From assembly GCA_000469685.2 (NCBI GenBank), contig LS997566.1, positions 26,725,932-26,789,931 of the forward strand: DNA of 64,000 nt, written 5' to 3'. A program made the position numbers and the translations under genes. Shown here piece after piece: positions 1 through 12,737 of this stretch; positions within the stretch are counted from its first letter, which is position 1; the number at the start of each line of letters is the position of its first letter. The notes under the pieces were generated by a model. That model was not told where the DNA came from and searched no databases. It saw only the letters and a list, made by a program, of their open reading frames with translations. The DNA comes from Haemonchus contortus. Taxonomy: Eukaryota > Nematoda > Chromadorea > Rhabditida > Trichostrongylidae.

Positions 1-1009
1 AATATACTTTTAAACATTGCGGGGCCAAAATGGAAACCGGAATAATGACTGTCCCGATATTCATCCTGGGAATACATGCATGTATGTGCAATACCAATTC
101 TGGAATCACGCGGAAAACAAGGATTTACTTTTTTTCTGTTTCTGTTGTTACCCGATAAAAGGCTGAGTTTGATCAAGTTGTGCAAGCCCTTAAACACAGC
201 TCGCTGATTCCTACATGATTGGTACATAAAGAATCTAGACGAGCTCCATTCCGCAGTAGCTTGACTTTTTGCAACTGTTTGATTTTCTGGTGTTTGAAAG
301 GTTATTTTGTCTAAATGCAGTTTCCTACCACCGGCCTGATTACAAGCAAGCACCCTCTGCCGCGCGGTTCTGAACATCACTCCGTGGCATTTTCAGTGAA
401 CTTGTTCTCTTCAAACTCTCATCAGATTGAGTTACATCACAGCAGTACATACGTTCCAACTGTCCATATTAAATGCTTCTCAATGACACAGACTAGCCCT
501 TGAAGAAGAATCAGTTGGCTCTTATTTTCACTTTCCATCCGCACCGCCTTTAACGACCTGTTCAAGCCCTTAACGACAACAGGTTGCCCACGTGCTCCGG
601 GAGTAAGTGTTTAAAGAGGTTCGAAAAGCGCCGCGTAATTGACCCGACATTTAAGAGAAACACAACAGAAGAAGCAGCAATTAGACAGGATATGGCAAGA
701 AGAAGATAATAAAGGTTTACGCAGATGCTGCATTTGAGGATGGACATCCCTCGGTCCATCAGTTGCGGTAAAAAGCCTGCATATAACTCATTGCTACTGC
801 AACGCTGTAAGCCTAAGAATATTCCAGTTTTTGAGTTTAACAAAATAAAGCAATTCATAGTAGGTCAAAGGAACAAATAGCTGGTTCAAGCCGTTAGGAA
901 AAGTTGCAATATTGACAATGGCACGCGACTCTGGAGACAAATTTCACCTATCTAAAAGATACAGTTCAGAACAAATGGTGACGCAAAAGGGCTATATTTC
1001 TCCAGAGAT
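1..1009. other. Non-coding stretch
   Basis: Only short chance reading frames occur here on either strand. None has a recognisable domain or a convincing splice-site pair. I see no RNA gene and no clear element boundary. Confidence 0.5.
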
Positions 1010-1375
1010 ATACCTAGGACCCCCTAGGATAGCACAAGAGACGCTGTGATTCGAAAAACGGCCTAGATAGGACGTAATAAGGGCCCTCAAACCGGCTCAG
1101 CCGCCCAAAAGCGGACGAGTTTTCACGGTGTTGTAAAGGCAGTAGATTTTTAACAGTTCGCATCGAAACGCGCCCTTGCACGCAGTCAGTTTATTGTAGC
1201 TAGCTGTACGCAATGGAGCACACTCTTAGACAGCTGGGTCCAAATATCCCTTGTATGCGATTTTAGCGTCACATTCTCGTCCCAAATCTTTCTACTTTTT
1301 GGAACCCACGTATTTCTTTTGGTGTTTTCCGCATTTCTTCGCCACTGCACTACTCCAGACTACCACATCCATTAT
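1010..1375 (+). repeat. Dispersed repeat, copy A (uninterrupted by the MITE)
   Basis: This stretch aligns with 10960-11600. Shared blocks include a variant of GCACAAGRGACGCTGTG, the block around AGCTGTACGCAAT, and GCGTYACATTCTC. At the position where the second copy carries the 258 bp MITE (11176-11433), this copy reads straight through (GGAGCACACTCTTAGACAGC), so it is a related empty site. Parts of the same family also appear inverted near 2870-2930 and again near 48310-48365. No coding capacity is visible. Confidence 0.65.
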
Positions 1376-2322
1376 TCTTCCCAAACTACATATCCCCAAA
1401 ATTACTGGAACTATGCCTTTGAAAAACTTTTTGTAATATGTTTGACATTTCGATTCTCATTACCCAGCTGTAGCTCTAAAGAACGTCTGAATTCAAGACG
1501 AATTCGAATAACATACCGTGGTTAGCCTTCTGTGTGAGGGTAAACGGATTCAGCACCACTTTTGGACGAGCAGAGAGTAAATGCGAGGGAAAGGTCACCA
1601 CTTTCTTGCGTGAGATACCAAGAAGAGCTGGAAGTTCCGCTCGGTAAGCTGCTACATTTCGTGAATGAGATCGTTGAACACGAGCAAAACTCTGAAAATT
1701 ATTTGGATTCAATGAAGAAATTTCGAAGAGTCATTTTTAAGGCTGAAGTTTATCCATGTGAATCTAGTGCATAGGAGCAGTAGCATAACGACAAAAACTG
1801 CAAACGTGAATTCTGCTGGCGCTACACTGACTTCGAGAATGCCTTTTCTTGTGAATATGATTTTCGATATGCAATGGAATGTTTTACCGCATGACGTTTT
1901 GCCTCATGGAAAAGTTCTGTCTAACGCCAAAGATCATAACCCTGTCGTACGATGGAAAAGCTCGCAGAAAGGCTAAGTGTCATCGCAGAGAATTTGCACG
2001 TAATCAGGAAGAAGAACCGGGTTGACTCCAGAAGAAAATCGCCACAGGGTGATACTCTCACAAATGCTGAGATTTCCGATGTTATGTTAGGCCCCTTCGA
2101 ACACGGCCATTAGCTTTAACGACAAACCGACGGGTCGTAATACGTTGGAAAAACGTCAAATTGGGACGATGATAAAGGTATTGACAGCTGCAGTTTGCTC
2201 GACTTGCAAGTATCTGGCCATGTGGACAAAGAACTCTGATCGTGTAGATGCGTGCTCTACATACTACAAAATTTTCGCATAAGGCAAGCTTGCACATTAC
2301 TAAAATCGCTTGGCAGAATTTT

Positions 2323-2343
2323 GGGGGGGGGGGGGGGGGGGGG
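2323..2343. repeat. Poly-G run (21 bases)
   Basis: An uninterrupted run of G. Similar but shorter runs lie at 6208-6221, 25350-25362, 26663-26672 and 33344-33356. Run length may be unreliable in an assembly. Confidence 0.9.
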
Positions 2344-5104
2344 TCCCAACTTCAAACGTGGCAAACGTTTCTTAACAAACTACCGACCTAGAAAATCCAA
2401 GAATAATAGATCCGAATTGAAGGATCGGGATGTGAAACGATTAATAATCGATCATAATTCAAAATGCATGTTGAAGGCACAGTTTCCGATAATTTTAAGG
2501 TACCCTCTTTCGTTCAAAAGTGGAAGTGTCAGTGGAGAATAGGTGGAAGTGTCAGAAGAGAATAGTGCATCGGTGGTGAAAAAGCAAGAAAATCCGCCAA
2601 CCTCGTGAAGAACAAGGCTTCCAAAAAGTAGTGAAGATAAACGAGATGAATATGACCGAGATGGCATGGAAGGGTATCTGGACGAAGTTTCAGGTGTTGC
2701 GATTGTAAGCAGCTGATTACATTGGGTCAGAAATGCTCAAGATTGCTCTTTACTACTATGGGCCACGACAAGTTGATTGAATTTTTTGAAATGAGTGGCT
2801 CTTGTGAAAGGTGCCGCCTCTACAACGTCGCCCTTGAAACTCGTCCATCTGCAAGTGTGGTATTCAGCCCACAAAATTTTCGAGCCCTCATAGCGCCCTA
2901 TCTAGGTCGTTTTCCAATCTGAAAGCGCCAAGTATGGTACACGGGTGGGGCACGGGCTCATTCTGGGAGGAGGCTCATTTTAGAAGCCATTTTATCGTAG
3001 ATTAAGATTTAAGGCATTGCTTTTAACATGACGTGATCTTTCTAATGACGCCCTGGTGGTTGAGGTTCCTTGATGGGAGGTCTTAATGCCAGCAATTTTT
3101 TAGGGAGTAGAGATAAATTATGCTTAGCCGCGGAACTCTCCCGAGATTGGTTAACATTTCAGTCGTTGAATGCGAATGGAGGCGTCACCTCCCCAGGGTC
3201 CATATTCAGTGTTGGAAACACTCACACATATCTGGAGGCATTACCAATGCAATTCGTAACCAAGTCCAATTTCCCGCCGGGATGGAGCAACAAAACTTAT
3301 AGAAAAAGTGAGATTGGTAAAAACGAAGGAGATCGGTCGAAAGACGACACATGACTGCGTGAAAGGGTTCTAGGGATGCCCCAACGGCCTACATGACACT
3401 AACCTGCATTAAAACGAGAACAGATCCAAGTCTGCCATATCCATTTGTGTGGCAACTCATGTCATTCCTTGCCAAAGCAGAAACTTTCAAGTACTCTTTA
3501 GAACACCCCACAACTAAATCTATTTTGCAGTGACCACATTCCATAACCTCACAGACCTCAAGAACCTCTATTCCCGGGTCCTCTCAGTACACCTCCCTTG
3601 AATGATGGAATCTTCATCACCGACTTAAGAAAAGCTTCCAGAGAGGACCACTAGAAAGAAACAATCAACTCAAGCATCCTTCGGAAGTATCTCAGTCAAG
3701 CAGGCGTGGGCGTGGCCTCGGAGTGCCACTCTTGCTTTCAATGTTCGAAGCGGCGCATACTCATGATACTGAGGACTGAATGCATCTCTTACAACATTCT
3801 ACGGCGTTATTCATCTTTTCTTGGGCCCTTCAAACTTCCTTTCCTTCGTGAACGTTATTTTGGTAAACACTCCAGACCATCTGCTCCAAAATAGAACTAA
3901 CAACAAACGGAAAAACTGCTTTGGTCATGCTTACATAAAAAACCGATGCCTCTCATTAGAAGCATACAGTCACCTTGCATAGATTCAACGTTACTAGCTC
4001 TATCAACAGGCTGTTTCTCTCATGACTTCTTTGCACAACTTGCTCATTTTTGAATTGTGTTTAGCAAAACGTTGCAGGAAGGCACCACCACCTACAACGC
4101 GATTCTCCATGTGACCCCGTGTTGGTGGGCAACGCACCTGACCAAACAATGGTACGTTTTCTATGCATGACTTCCTTTAAAATACCGAGAAAATCGCCCT
4201 TCTATGCAATAATCATACAGACAAATAACGCATGCATTCATCACCCAACTTTCCCACGTTTCTTCCACTTTGCAGGGCTTTCCCGCGTTACTTCAACGCC
4301 TTTTTGTTACAGGCTGAGCTGCTAAAGCGCAGCCGACTCGCTTCCAGCCACCAACTCTTCCCTATCTACGGGTTCTTCGTTGTACTACTCGCTCATTTCA
4401 CTGCTACGACTCTCGAGTTCAGCGTCGAAGAATATTCACCGACTGCCAGCCATCACTATCATCGTACGCGACATGCAAGAGGTGAATGATTGATCTATTC
4501 CTTCTCATCGGATTGGCTAATATTTAACATTCACTCTTCGCCAAGTCCTTCACAACTCAACCCGAAATACTCTCCCTCCTACTTTCGAGAAATACACAGC
4601 AAAAAAATTTTGAAATCTCCGAAACATTTCTCGTCATCCACTACTTATCCAAATCCAGCAAGCAGACTTTCCACAAACTACGCGAGGGTAGAGTACCCCT
4701 TTCAAACCGATCTGACTCTATAAAACTGACCATTTCCAACGCCCCATGAAAGTGCTCAGGTTGTGCTATCGACAAAAGATGCTCTGCAAGTGTATCTAAG
4801 ATTTGGCCGATAAGCTTGGATATCATCAGATGCCACACTATTCATTTACAGAAAAGGAGTTGTTGAAGTGATCACCTTCAATCTACCTTGAGGACTTGTA
4901 CCCTTCTAGTCATCAACTCATTGTTCAGAAATTCTATGCACGAATACGATTTGCACACCTACAAAAATTGAGCACCTCAAATGAAGCCCTGTTTCTACTC
5001 CTTCTTATGAGAACCCATGACGCAATGTCTTTCATTGTTCGGTTCACTGCTCGCACGTCAACAATACGTTCTGTCAAATCTTGGAATTGCCCTCACTCTT
5101 CGCG

Positions 5105-5352
5105 CTTCGCCGATAAATTACACTGTCCGAGTGCTTCACGACACTTTATTAATCCCCCTCACCAATTACGCGCACGCTACGCATCAAGCGAGATTCGATG
5201 ATGGAGAAAAATGACCATAAAATGTGGTGAGCTCAAGCCTTTGGCTTCAATTGTATGGGTGGAAAGGGGATTGAGCATACATCTTGCGAGTAATTGGCGA
5301 GGGGAATTGATAAAGTGTCGTGAAGCACTCGGACAGTGTATCCCCTACAAGC
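5105..5352. repeat. Inverted repeat (foldback) with about 60 bp arms
   Basis: The left arm (about 5113-5178) and the reverse complement of the right arm (about 5287-5349) share ACACTGTCCGAGTGCTTCAC and then CGACACTTTAT, followed by a diverged CCCCTC-CCAATTAC block. The roughly 110 bp between the arms has no coding signal. This fits a small foldback or MITE-type element, but I could not define a target duplication. Confidence 0.7.
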
Positions 5353-6207
5353 ATGGGAGGTGAGTGTGCTCACACATATCTGAATTAGGTCTGTATGGGG
5401 ATGCGTCAGGTGTTTGACAAGTTTTCAGAGAACCAGTACCTAGGATTGACTGTCTTAAACCATAACTAGTAAACCACGAATATTTGCAAAAGTTAGTTAA
5501 TATCTCATTCATCACCAAAATTGTAGAGCTTATTCGCTCAAGAAATTCTACATCGGAAATCTCAAAGCCTTCCGGAAGACAAAACAGTTTAGTATTTGCC
5601 GGAATGTTGGAATAGCACATGGCATGTTCCAGGGTGATGGAGGCGCTCGCGTAATGGGCACATTTCCATGCAGCATGAGCCTATAATAACACTTAGATTG
5701 TCCCCTTTCTTCGTATCAACATAGCCATCCTCAGGGACTACTAACCAACAACTGAAAACTGGTGTATTGCCAACAAGTTGAAGATAACGCTGACCTTAAC
5801 TAATATTCAATTTTTAGCGCTTCCTTGCTCTCCTGCTCAAGGTTTACTGACCAGGTTCACTTCATCACTGCGATAATTGTCTCCGCCGAAGTGATCTACG
5901 TAAAAGAAGCCACAAATCTCTTCAAGAACAGCATCCCAACCGATAAAGAAAGTAAGAGAAGAGCACAACCTCGGGCAACTTTTGACAATGGAGTAAGGCA
6001 GCAGTCAAAGGGGAACCACTAACTCGGAGGAGAGACAAGATCCTTTCTCGAAAATTATCTCACCACAGTTCTGAGAACGGCCACACGATTTTAGCTCGAA
6101 GTTAACCACAAAATTAATGAACATAGAGTACGCTACACAGCTAAACAGCACCACAATGAAATAACAAGGTGGTAAGAAAGTCAGAAATGAACGGCTTTGA
6201 AATGGGC

Positions 6208-6221
6208 GGGGGGGGGGGGGG
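6208..6221. repeat. Poly-G run (14 bases)
   Basis: A simple G homopolymer directly before GAATTAGGC. Confidence 0.9.
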
Positions 6222-6929
6222 AATTAGGCTAGGTCGTGCAGGCCAGTTACATGTGGAACATGATTCACTTGGGAGCGATATACATCCCATCGACTGAGAG
6301 AGCAACTTCAAGGGAGAATATCCGATCCTCCAACATCCATTGAACTACCTCATAAACAAAAAGACAAATAGACATCAATTTCGCGCACGCGACCCCTAAT
6401 TGAGGTGTGAATGCTTGCGGAAGCATTATAACACCCAAGAGAGGGAATTTCATCCGCTGGCGCTGGTCACAGAAATTCAGAAATTTGCCTATGCATTGAA
6501 AATACTGTTGATTAGTATATGAAGAGGTATTCCGGCAAGTAAAATTATTTCCAGAAAGACACACTTCACCCTACAAATCAGCAGCTTCCTTCACCACCAA
6601 CACTCTTTCAAATCAGTACGAGTCGTTCTCTCTCAACTGTCCACATGTTGCTGACGCCAGTAATGAGAACGTATGTTGCCAACCAAGACGATGCGTGAAG
6701 ATTTGAACTCCAAGCTTCTAGGTTCGAATAGAAGTTACGTGGACTCAGAACAATACAATTTGGCTCAAGGTTGAAAAAGGAGAGAAGAAGATCTTCAACC
6801 GGTTGACAACTTTCAACAAACGCGTCGTTGCAGGTAGTGTTTCATAAATTCTGACATATTTTCATTGCCATCGTACCCTCCCATACAATACCACTACTCC
6901 CTGGGTGAAATGTTTTTAAAGTATTTAAG

Positions 6930-7129
6930 GCAAGACTGTCCTTCGCGTTCTGCTCAACGACGGACGGTATTTCTTCGACTACGATGAACTAACAGGCGAT
7001 TTCGCCATGGAAATTCGTCCAGTCCACGTGGATGAGGATGCTGGTGTATGGCAGTGTCACGTTACAGTATACCAAAAGGGAAACACACATACATTGACGA
7101 GCCGTAGTCGAGTAAAAGTGCCTCATGGT
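6930..7129 (+). CDS. Immunoglobulin-domain exon of a cell-surface protein
   Basis: A 200 nt exon bounded by acceptor tatttaag and donor GTGAGTTAAC. Its open frame encodes the second half of an Ig fold: the F-strand signature DEDAGVWQC with the conserved Asp, Tyr-position Trp and Cys, preceded by the E-strand FAMEIRPVHV and followed by a G-strand ending SRVKVP. In Ig-superfamily adhesion molecules this half pairs with an upstream exon carrying the first Cys and Trp. I could not find that upstream exon. The exon starts with two bases of a split codon and ends in phase 0. The parent gene is not identified; a neuronal adhesion or Nephrin/Kirre-like protein is possible but is inference. Confidence 0.7.
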
Positions 7130-10100
7130 GTGAGTTAACATCCTTTTCTGATTACTTTCAAATTATGAGCTTTTCTTTTCCGCCTATCGCTTTTTCCTCA
7201 TTTGTTATTCCATGTAGAAGGCATGGTTGTAGACTGGAAAAGTAACGGAACAGAAATCTATTGATTGACAAGCATTCAGCTTTCTTAAGACTGCAAAAGA
7301 AATTGGAACCCATCCCCGTAGAAGACGAGCGATGACCTAAACCGAATTTCCGTCGACACTAGACCGCTGCGATAAACGACATTACATCAAGCCCCCAACG
7401 CATGCATGACAGAGCGCATATCATGTCCTCTTCGTTCGTTTTATTTTTTCTCAAGAAAGAGAGAGAAAAGTCCTCATTCGGAATTTGTTATCGGCTATTA
7501 ACAACAGTTTTCTGCTAGAGTTTTGGAAGTTCATTTTTACTTTGTCAAGAACACATGGGCCAACCCTGTCACGAAGGAGATGCGGGAGGCTTTAGAAACA
7601 ACTTGGAAAGGAGCAAAAGCAATAACACAGTACTCACTAATGATAAGTGTAACCATCACTACCACAGGTTCCGTAACCCTAGAGCCTATAGTGAAAACCA
7701 CACATGTATGGGACGATCCTTACAATGCATTACACATCTACCACTGTAGCTTCCGACCTTATAAGTAAGATAGTATCAACCTGTGTCGCAAAAGTACAAA
7801 TAAATTGCCACAACTATAAAAGTTCTCTCTCCATAATGCATTTGTTGACCACGAAAGTTATACTTTGAGTTGAATTTAGGGTTGCGAAGGGGGAGGGCAT
7901 GTAGTTGAAAGTTGGCCGAACCGGCAACTGGTGTAGTCTCAATTTTCTATTTTATGGAATCCACTTCTGATGAACCGTTTGCTCAAAGACACCAATACCG
8001 ATTAACAAAATGGTTCGTGAGGTTCCTACTAAAAGGAATCTGCCACTCAAATGTGCCATGTGGGTTATTGCCCTGTTGAAAATGGTCTAGAATGAAAGCA
8101 GTGAGGGGCTAATACAGGCTTTCCGACGTTTAATAGCCTAACCTCCTTTATCACCGAATACCTTTGAAGTAGCCATAACTGTGAAAGTTCTGTGAAATAC
8201 ATTAGGTATGTCAGTCTTAAAAAGATTAACAGATAACAGCAGAATAGCAAATAGTAAAATGAAAGTCGCAGAAGCCCTGTATTTCGACTGCACGCAGCCC
8301 CCTTGCATGAAAGGCAGTAATTGGCATTTTTGCTTACTCAAACAGCTTTTCATACGCACACGACTGAAATCTCGTCCAACCATATCTTTGGTGATGGAAA
8401 CGAACAGAAATTTTTTATATACTTACATAAAGGTAATTCTGTAGAACTCCTAGTTTTACTATTTCTTAGAAGCATAACATTTTCGAAGTCAGCTTCCTGC
8501 AACAACACTTTCTCTTCTCAATTTGAGAGGGCTACCCTCTGTGGTGAATGTTGAACTAAATGGGCTATGGTGAACACTGCCTTTGAACAAGATTTTTCTC
8601 AACTATAACTATTGGGTTGGAAATATTCCACTACTGAGTAGCCCAAAACAATTCTTAGACATTGATTTCCCATCAGTTTGAAGATTGTGAGTGGAGCCGT
8701 GCCGACAGAGCCGAGATTCAACCGTACAGGTTGTAGCAAACTTGTAAGTGTACGGAAGAGGTTGTGAATCAATACAGAGATTACACTATTGCATTCTTGA
8801 GCTACCTATTAAAAAATAAAAATTGGAGCAATATCCACATTCTTATTGACCGCACACCTTATCACGGGAATCCGAAATTTAGCTCTCAGGCAGGGCGGGT
8901 ACCAGGCAAAAGCACTGGAGCACTGAAGCGGTGGAGAGAGAAACGTGGAAGCTAGAGGAGGGGACTGCCCGAAATATCGTCAGTATGTTAAATTCGTGGT
9001 ATAGAAACCAACTGTGCTGAAGTGAATTCCTTCCTGGGAGACTGACGGCAATGGAGCTTGACACACGTTGATGAGCAATACGAGGAGAACTCAAAGAGCC
9101 ATCAGAGCCTCGAACAGGAACTAACTGCACCAAGATCTTTGACACCAAAAAGAGTTGAGATGTTCCGTATTGAAGAACTTTTTACTATGCAAGAAAAAGT
9201 AGGAATAGTTTTAGAATGCAGTATGTGACATGAAACTACGGAACCTATACTTTTTCCAATCTTGCACTCCCGGTGATCTAATGAAAATCTATTCAATGAC
9301 TCTGACAATTTCAGCAACGACCGCACAACAGTCTGCAGACGACATCCACTTCTCACCGTGCCAATGACTATTCGCTGATGTCTCAACGAAGGCCTGATCT
9401 TGAACTGCGAGATTCAAGAAAATTCAATAAAGTCTCTTCATTCACCCGGAACGAGCAAAAAGTAATCCAGATCAGCAGGTAACCGTTCGAACCAATTTTT
9501 TACATAATCGAGCTCAGAAAATCGGTAAGGATTGCAAAAAAAACGTCAATAACCCCCGAATCAATTCTAGGTGAAAAGATTGACTTTGAAACCAAGTTCA
9601 CATCAAGTCATCATACAGTATATAACTCTCCAAATGTGTCTGTTGGTTCGTCGATGTGCCGATGCATGTATGAGGGGCGAGAGGGAAACGTGACTAGGAG
9701 GAGGAAACCACTGAAACAACTGCGCCTTTTGCACAACCAGTGAAGCCCTCAAGTTTGGCTCATGATTCGAGATATAACGGGATCGTAGGTGGTCCGTGAT
9801 ATTACTGAAGACAACTGAGGCTGAGAAAATGCTTCAAAGAGCAAGAGCCGCTCAGCTTCCGATCCTTATCGTATTTGTTTGGTAGGCTTGCAACCCATTA
9901 GTATGCTTCGAATGATAAGCCGGGATGATATAAAGTCCGGTGCCCGGGAACACAGATACGGAGAAGTTAGACAGCTTTTCCTTAGTGTTTCTGACAGATA
10001 TCAGCACAAATAGCGGTTTCCATAGGTCGAGAACAAATACTGAACAAGAAGGCCAAGCGGAAAGGCCGTATATACGAAACAAAGCAGTAGATTATGCGTT

Positions 10101-10181
10101 GAACCAACCGTTTCGCGGTCAAATACAAGATAGCTAGACTAATGTCAACAAAATACATTAGGAGCTCAAGATGCTGTTCAG
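7130..10181. other. Likely intron of the Ig-domain gene; no exon recognised
   Basis: I looked for further Ig, fibronectin III or transmembrane segments on the plus strand and found none that I can support. Many short frames on both strands look like chance. No defined transposon boundary is visible. Confidence 0.4.
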
Positions 10182-10380
10182 ACAATTTGATGATTTCAGA
10201 GACGAAACAAAGCGATCAAAGACAGTAGTGTTCGATCGGCAATCACCACCCATGCCACAAGCTCCACAGCTTTATGCATCATTTGACTATGAAATGATGA
10301 TTAACCAGTCCGATGACGACCAGAACTACTCACAACGTTCGCGCATACGGAGTGCGTACTTTAGTAGCGCCTCATCACAG
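10182..10380 (+). CDS. Candidate exon, hydrophilic tyrosine-containing tail
   Basis: A 199 nt open exon between acceptor ctgttcag and donor GTGTTTTCATTG. It begins with one base of a split codon and ends in phase 0. The product is polar, with a proline patch (QSPPMPQAPQLY), scattered tyrosines (LYASF, DYEMM, NYSQ, AYFSS) and an acidic DDD. Composition and position, 3 kb downstream of the Ig exon on the same strand, would suit a cytoplasmic tail of the same receptor. No family is recognised and linkage to the Ig exon is unproven. Confidence 0.45.
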
Positions 10381-10896
10381 GTGTTTTCATTGTATATTAT
10401 TGCGAGTATCATTTATAATATGAGTTAACAGTGAAAGTGGGTTACTGAATCTCTCACTAGTTGGTAAGGGACTTTTCTTCAATGACTTGCTGAAGCTGCC
10501 ACTAGAATCTGGTGCCGCAATTGCAACTGAATCGAATCGATTCAAATACGTTTAATGGCGCAATATTTACTTGAATTATTACTTTTGCACCATTCCTTTG
10601 TTGAAATCAATATCGCAGAAGCATAGTAATTCCACACTGACCACCAATTTGGAATGTACCCTTTTTACCGCCATTCTGAGCTAAATTCAAAATTCCAAAT
10701 GTATGTCGAGATTTCATTTGCAAGCCGGTGCTAGTATCTTCATTCTATTCGGTAATCTTAAGTTAATAACCTACTGGGTGCCTAGAAAAAGGTACTGATT
10801 CTTCTTGATGCACTGATCATGATGGACCACCTCTAACCAAAGCCTAATCGAGTTAGCAATAAGAAGAGAGACTAGACTCTTGACTACTCATTCTTT
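10381..10896. other. Non-coding stretch
   Basis: I see no gene, repeat boundary or RNA gene that I can support here. Confidence 0.4.
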
Positions 10897-11650
10897 GAAG
10901 GCACAGTTAACGGTAAAAATGGCTTCTGAACTCTTCGCTTCTGAATGAATGCCTGTGACCCCAAAGGACAGCACAAGGGACGCTGTGCCGGGTCGAAAAG
11001 GGACCGAGATAAGGCTAATATTAGCCTCAAAACCTGCTTAGCCGACGTACACGCCCAAGACGAGCTTTCACACAGCGTTTTAGAGGCATAGAGGTTGCAC
11101 TATTGGCACCGGGGTGCACATGTTGCTACGCTGGCAGCTTACTGTAACCAGCTGTACGCAATAGCGCGCACACTTGGGAGACGGGCGTTAAGAACGAATT
11201 TGGGAAATCGGTTCGCCGCACGCGGCTGTCGCGGACCACTCGTTCGCCATTATTACAGCTCTAGCGTTCTTCATACAGCTCAATCGATATGGGATCATTA
11301 CTTTATGCATAATTCTACTATTAGCACTTTTGTTTTTGTATTTCTTAGGTACTGCTGCATCCTGCTGCATCCCTTCGCGCGCGACACCCCTCTCACCGCG
11401 ACGCGACCATTTCGTTCCTAATGCACCACACCCCGCACACTTGGATAGCCCTTCCAAGTACCACTTCCATCCAACTTTTGGCGTTACATTCTCTCCCAAT
11501 TTCACTTTTTTTTGAGCCTTTTAATCCCCTAACCTCTCTCCTTTTTTCCGATTTTCGCGTCTTCTTTGCCATTTTTTTCATCTGAATTGTCACTTCCATA
11601 ATTCATGCGAAACTGAATACTTCAAAATTATCGTTAACTGTGCTTTTGAG
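10897..11650. mobile_element. Terminal-inverted-repeat DNA element, host of a nested MITE
   Basis: The left end reads GCACAGTTAACGGTAAAAAT. The reverse complement of the right end, near 11645, reads GCACAGTTAACGATAATTTT, and looser similarity continues for about 45 bp. The interior aligns with the repeat at 1010-1375 and is interrupted by the MITE at 11176-11433. A related end sequence recurs near 2474 and 51960. No transposase is encoded, so it is non-autonomous. The outer ends are approximate and I could not define a clean target duplication. Confidence 0.6.
11176..11433. mobile_element. Mutator-like MITE, copy 1 (258 bp)
   Basis: The element is flanked by a perfect 9 bp direct repeat CGCACACTT (11167-11175 and 11434-11442). 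It starts GGGAGACGGGCGTTAAGAAC, and the reverse complement of its end is GGGTGTGGTGCATTAGGAAC, giving an imperfect TIR of about 22 bp. It is highly similar over its full length to 33922-34178. A 9 bp duplication with TIRs and no coding capacity is typical of Mutator-like MITEs (family knowledge). A related unoccupied sequence lies near 1220-1245. Confidence 0.85.
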
Positions 11651-12737
11651 ATTGCCAAGGCTTCGACTTCCATTGACATTAGTGAACGTACTCGGGTGCT
11701 TGTTCAGCCGAAGCGGTTTCAGTCAGTTTAAAATTGGGCATTTTCGTTGTAAAACAAAGGTGATGCTGAACAGTTAGCGCCACCACGAAATCAGCAAAAC
11801 ATCGCGTAATTATATACTGGAATCTTTCTTGGTTCCCCGCAGGATGTGAAGGTAGTATCAAACGATCACCACAATGTATAGTATGTCTCTTATCAAAATT
11901 AGTAGTTGGTCTGTCAAAAATTAACTACCCCTCAGAACTAGAAAAAAATAGTCCTTATCAGATTAGGCTGTAACAGAAACAATGATTGGTGATCGTGGTG
12001 ATTAGTGTTCCTACATTCGAGAGATCTGACACCCTTCTCATTTTTTTTTGTTGATTATGTTGTCACCATTGTTGTACTTGTATAAAACTGATTATGACGC
12101 ATTCTTGCCAGCGATGAAATCGTCTTACGGAAAACTTAATGAATATCAGATGCTTTCATACCTTAGCTTGTCTAGCATAACTGTGTTCGCTCTCGACTAG
12201 GACAAGGCTTCCGATATTTGACTGAAAAACATTCATTCAACTTGATTCGGATAATCTGCATAGATTTATGACATGCAATGGCTGAAGCGATAAAAACCCT
12301 ATCGTCGATGAAGGAAGAAGTAAACATAACGTACTTGAACCAGTTTTTCAGCGAAATCGGTGGAATGAAAATTGAACAAAGTCACTGATCGATCGGAAAG
12401 CGATGTTTTCAATTGGGATCGACCATGGAGGAACCCTCGAATGAGTGCTGAAAGAGTAAATTCGAATTTCCTTGAGCATGAACAGCACACAAAGCTTTGA
12501 GTTTACGTTTCCCCGATTAAAAGACAGCCAGCATTGCACATTAACTTTAGCAGTTTACAATCTATGCGGTGAATTCCTTCTGTGAACAAGTACCACATTC
12601 TAATTCTCATAAAGAAATCGAAGTTGCCCGTTTGCCAATAAGAAAATAGGGAGTACAAATGAATGTATATTAATTTCGAAACCCGACATCGAATTATGAG
12701 TCTGTCTATGAGCCTGCAAATACATCACTTTGACAAT
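11651..12737. other. Non-coding stretch
   Basis: No exon, repeat or RNA gene that I can support. Reading frames on both strands are short and lack splice context. Confidence 0.4.

Larger units (their letters stand above)
1376..6929. other. Intergenic or intronic sequence with repeats
   Basis: I find no exon with homology here. The stretch holds a 21-base G run, a short inverted fragment of the copy-A repeat (2870-2930), a short direct repeat of GGAAGTGTCAG near 2521-2560, and a foldback at 5105-5352. It could be a long 5' intron of the Ig-domain gene whose exon starts at 6930, but nothing proves this. Confidence 0.45.

Noticed and set aside
2252..2542. Frame through a Gly-rich stretch
   Set aside because: The glycine run is the 21-base G homopolymer; no homology or splice sites.
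11095..11505. Long frames on both strands near 11.1-11.5 kb
   Set aside because: They run through the MITE, whose other copy gives the same peptides inside a mariner.
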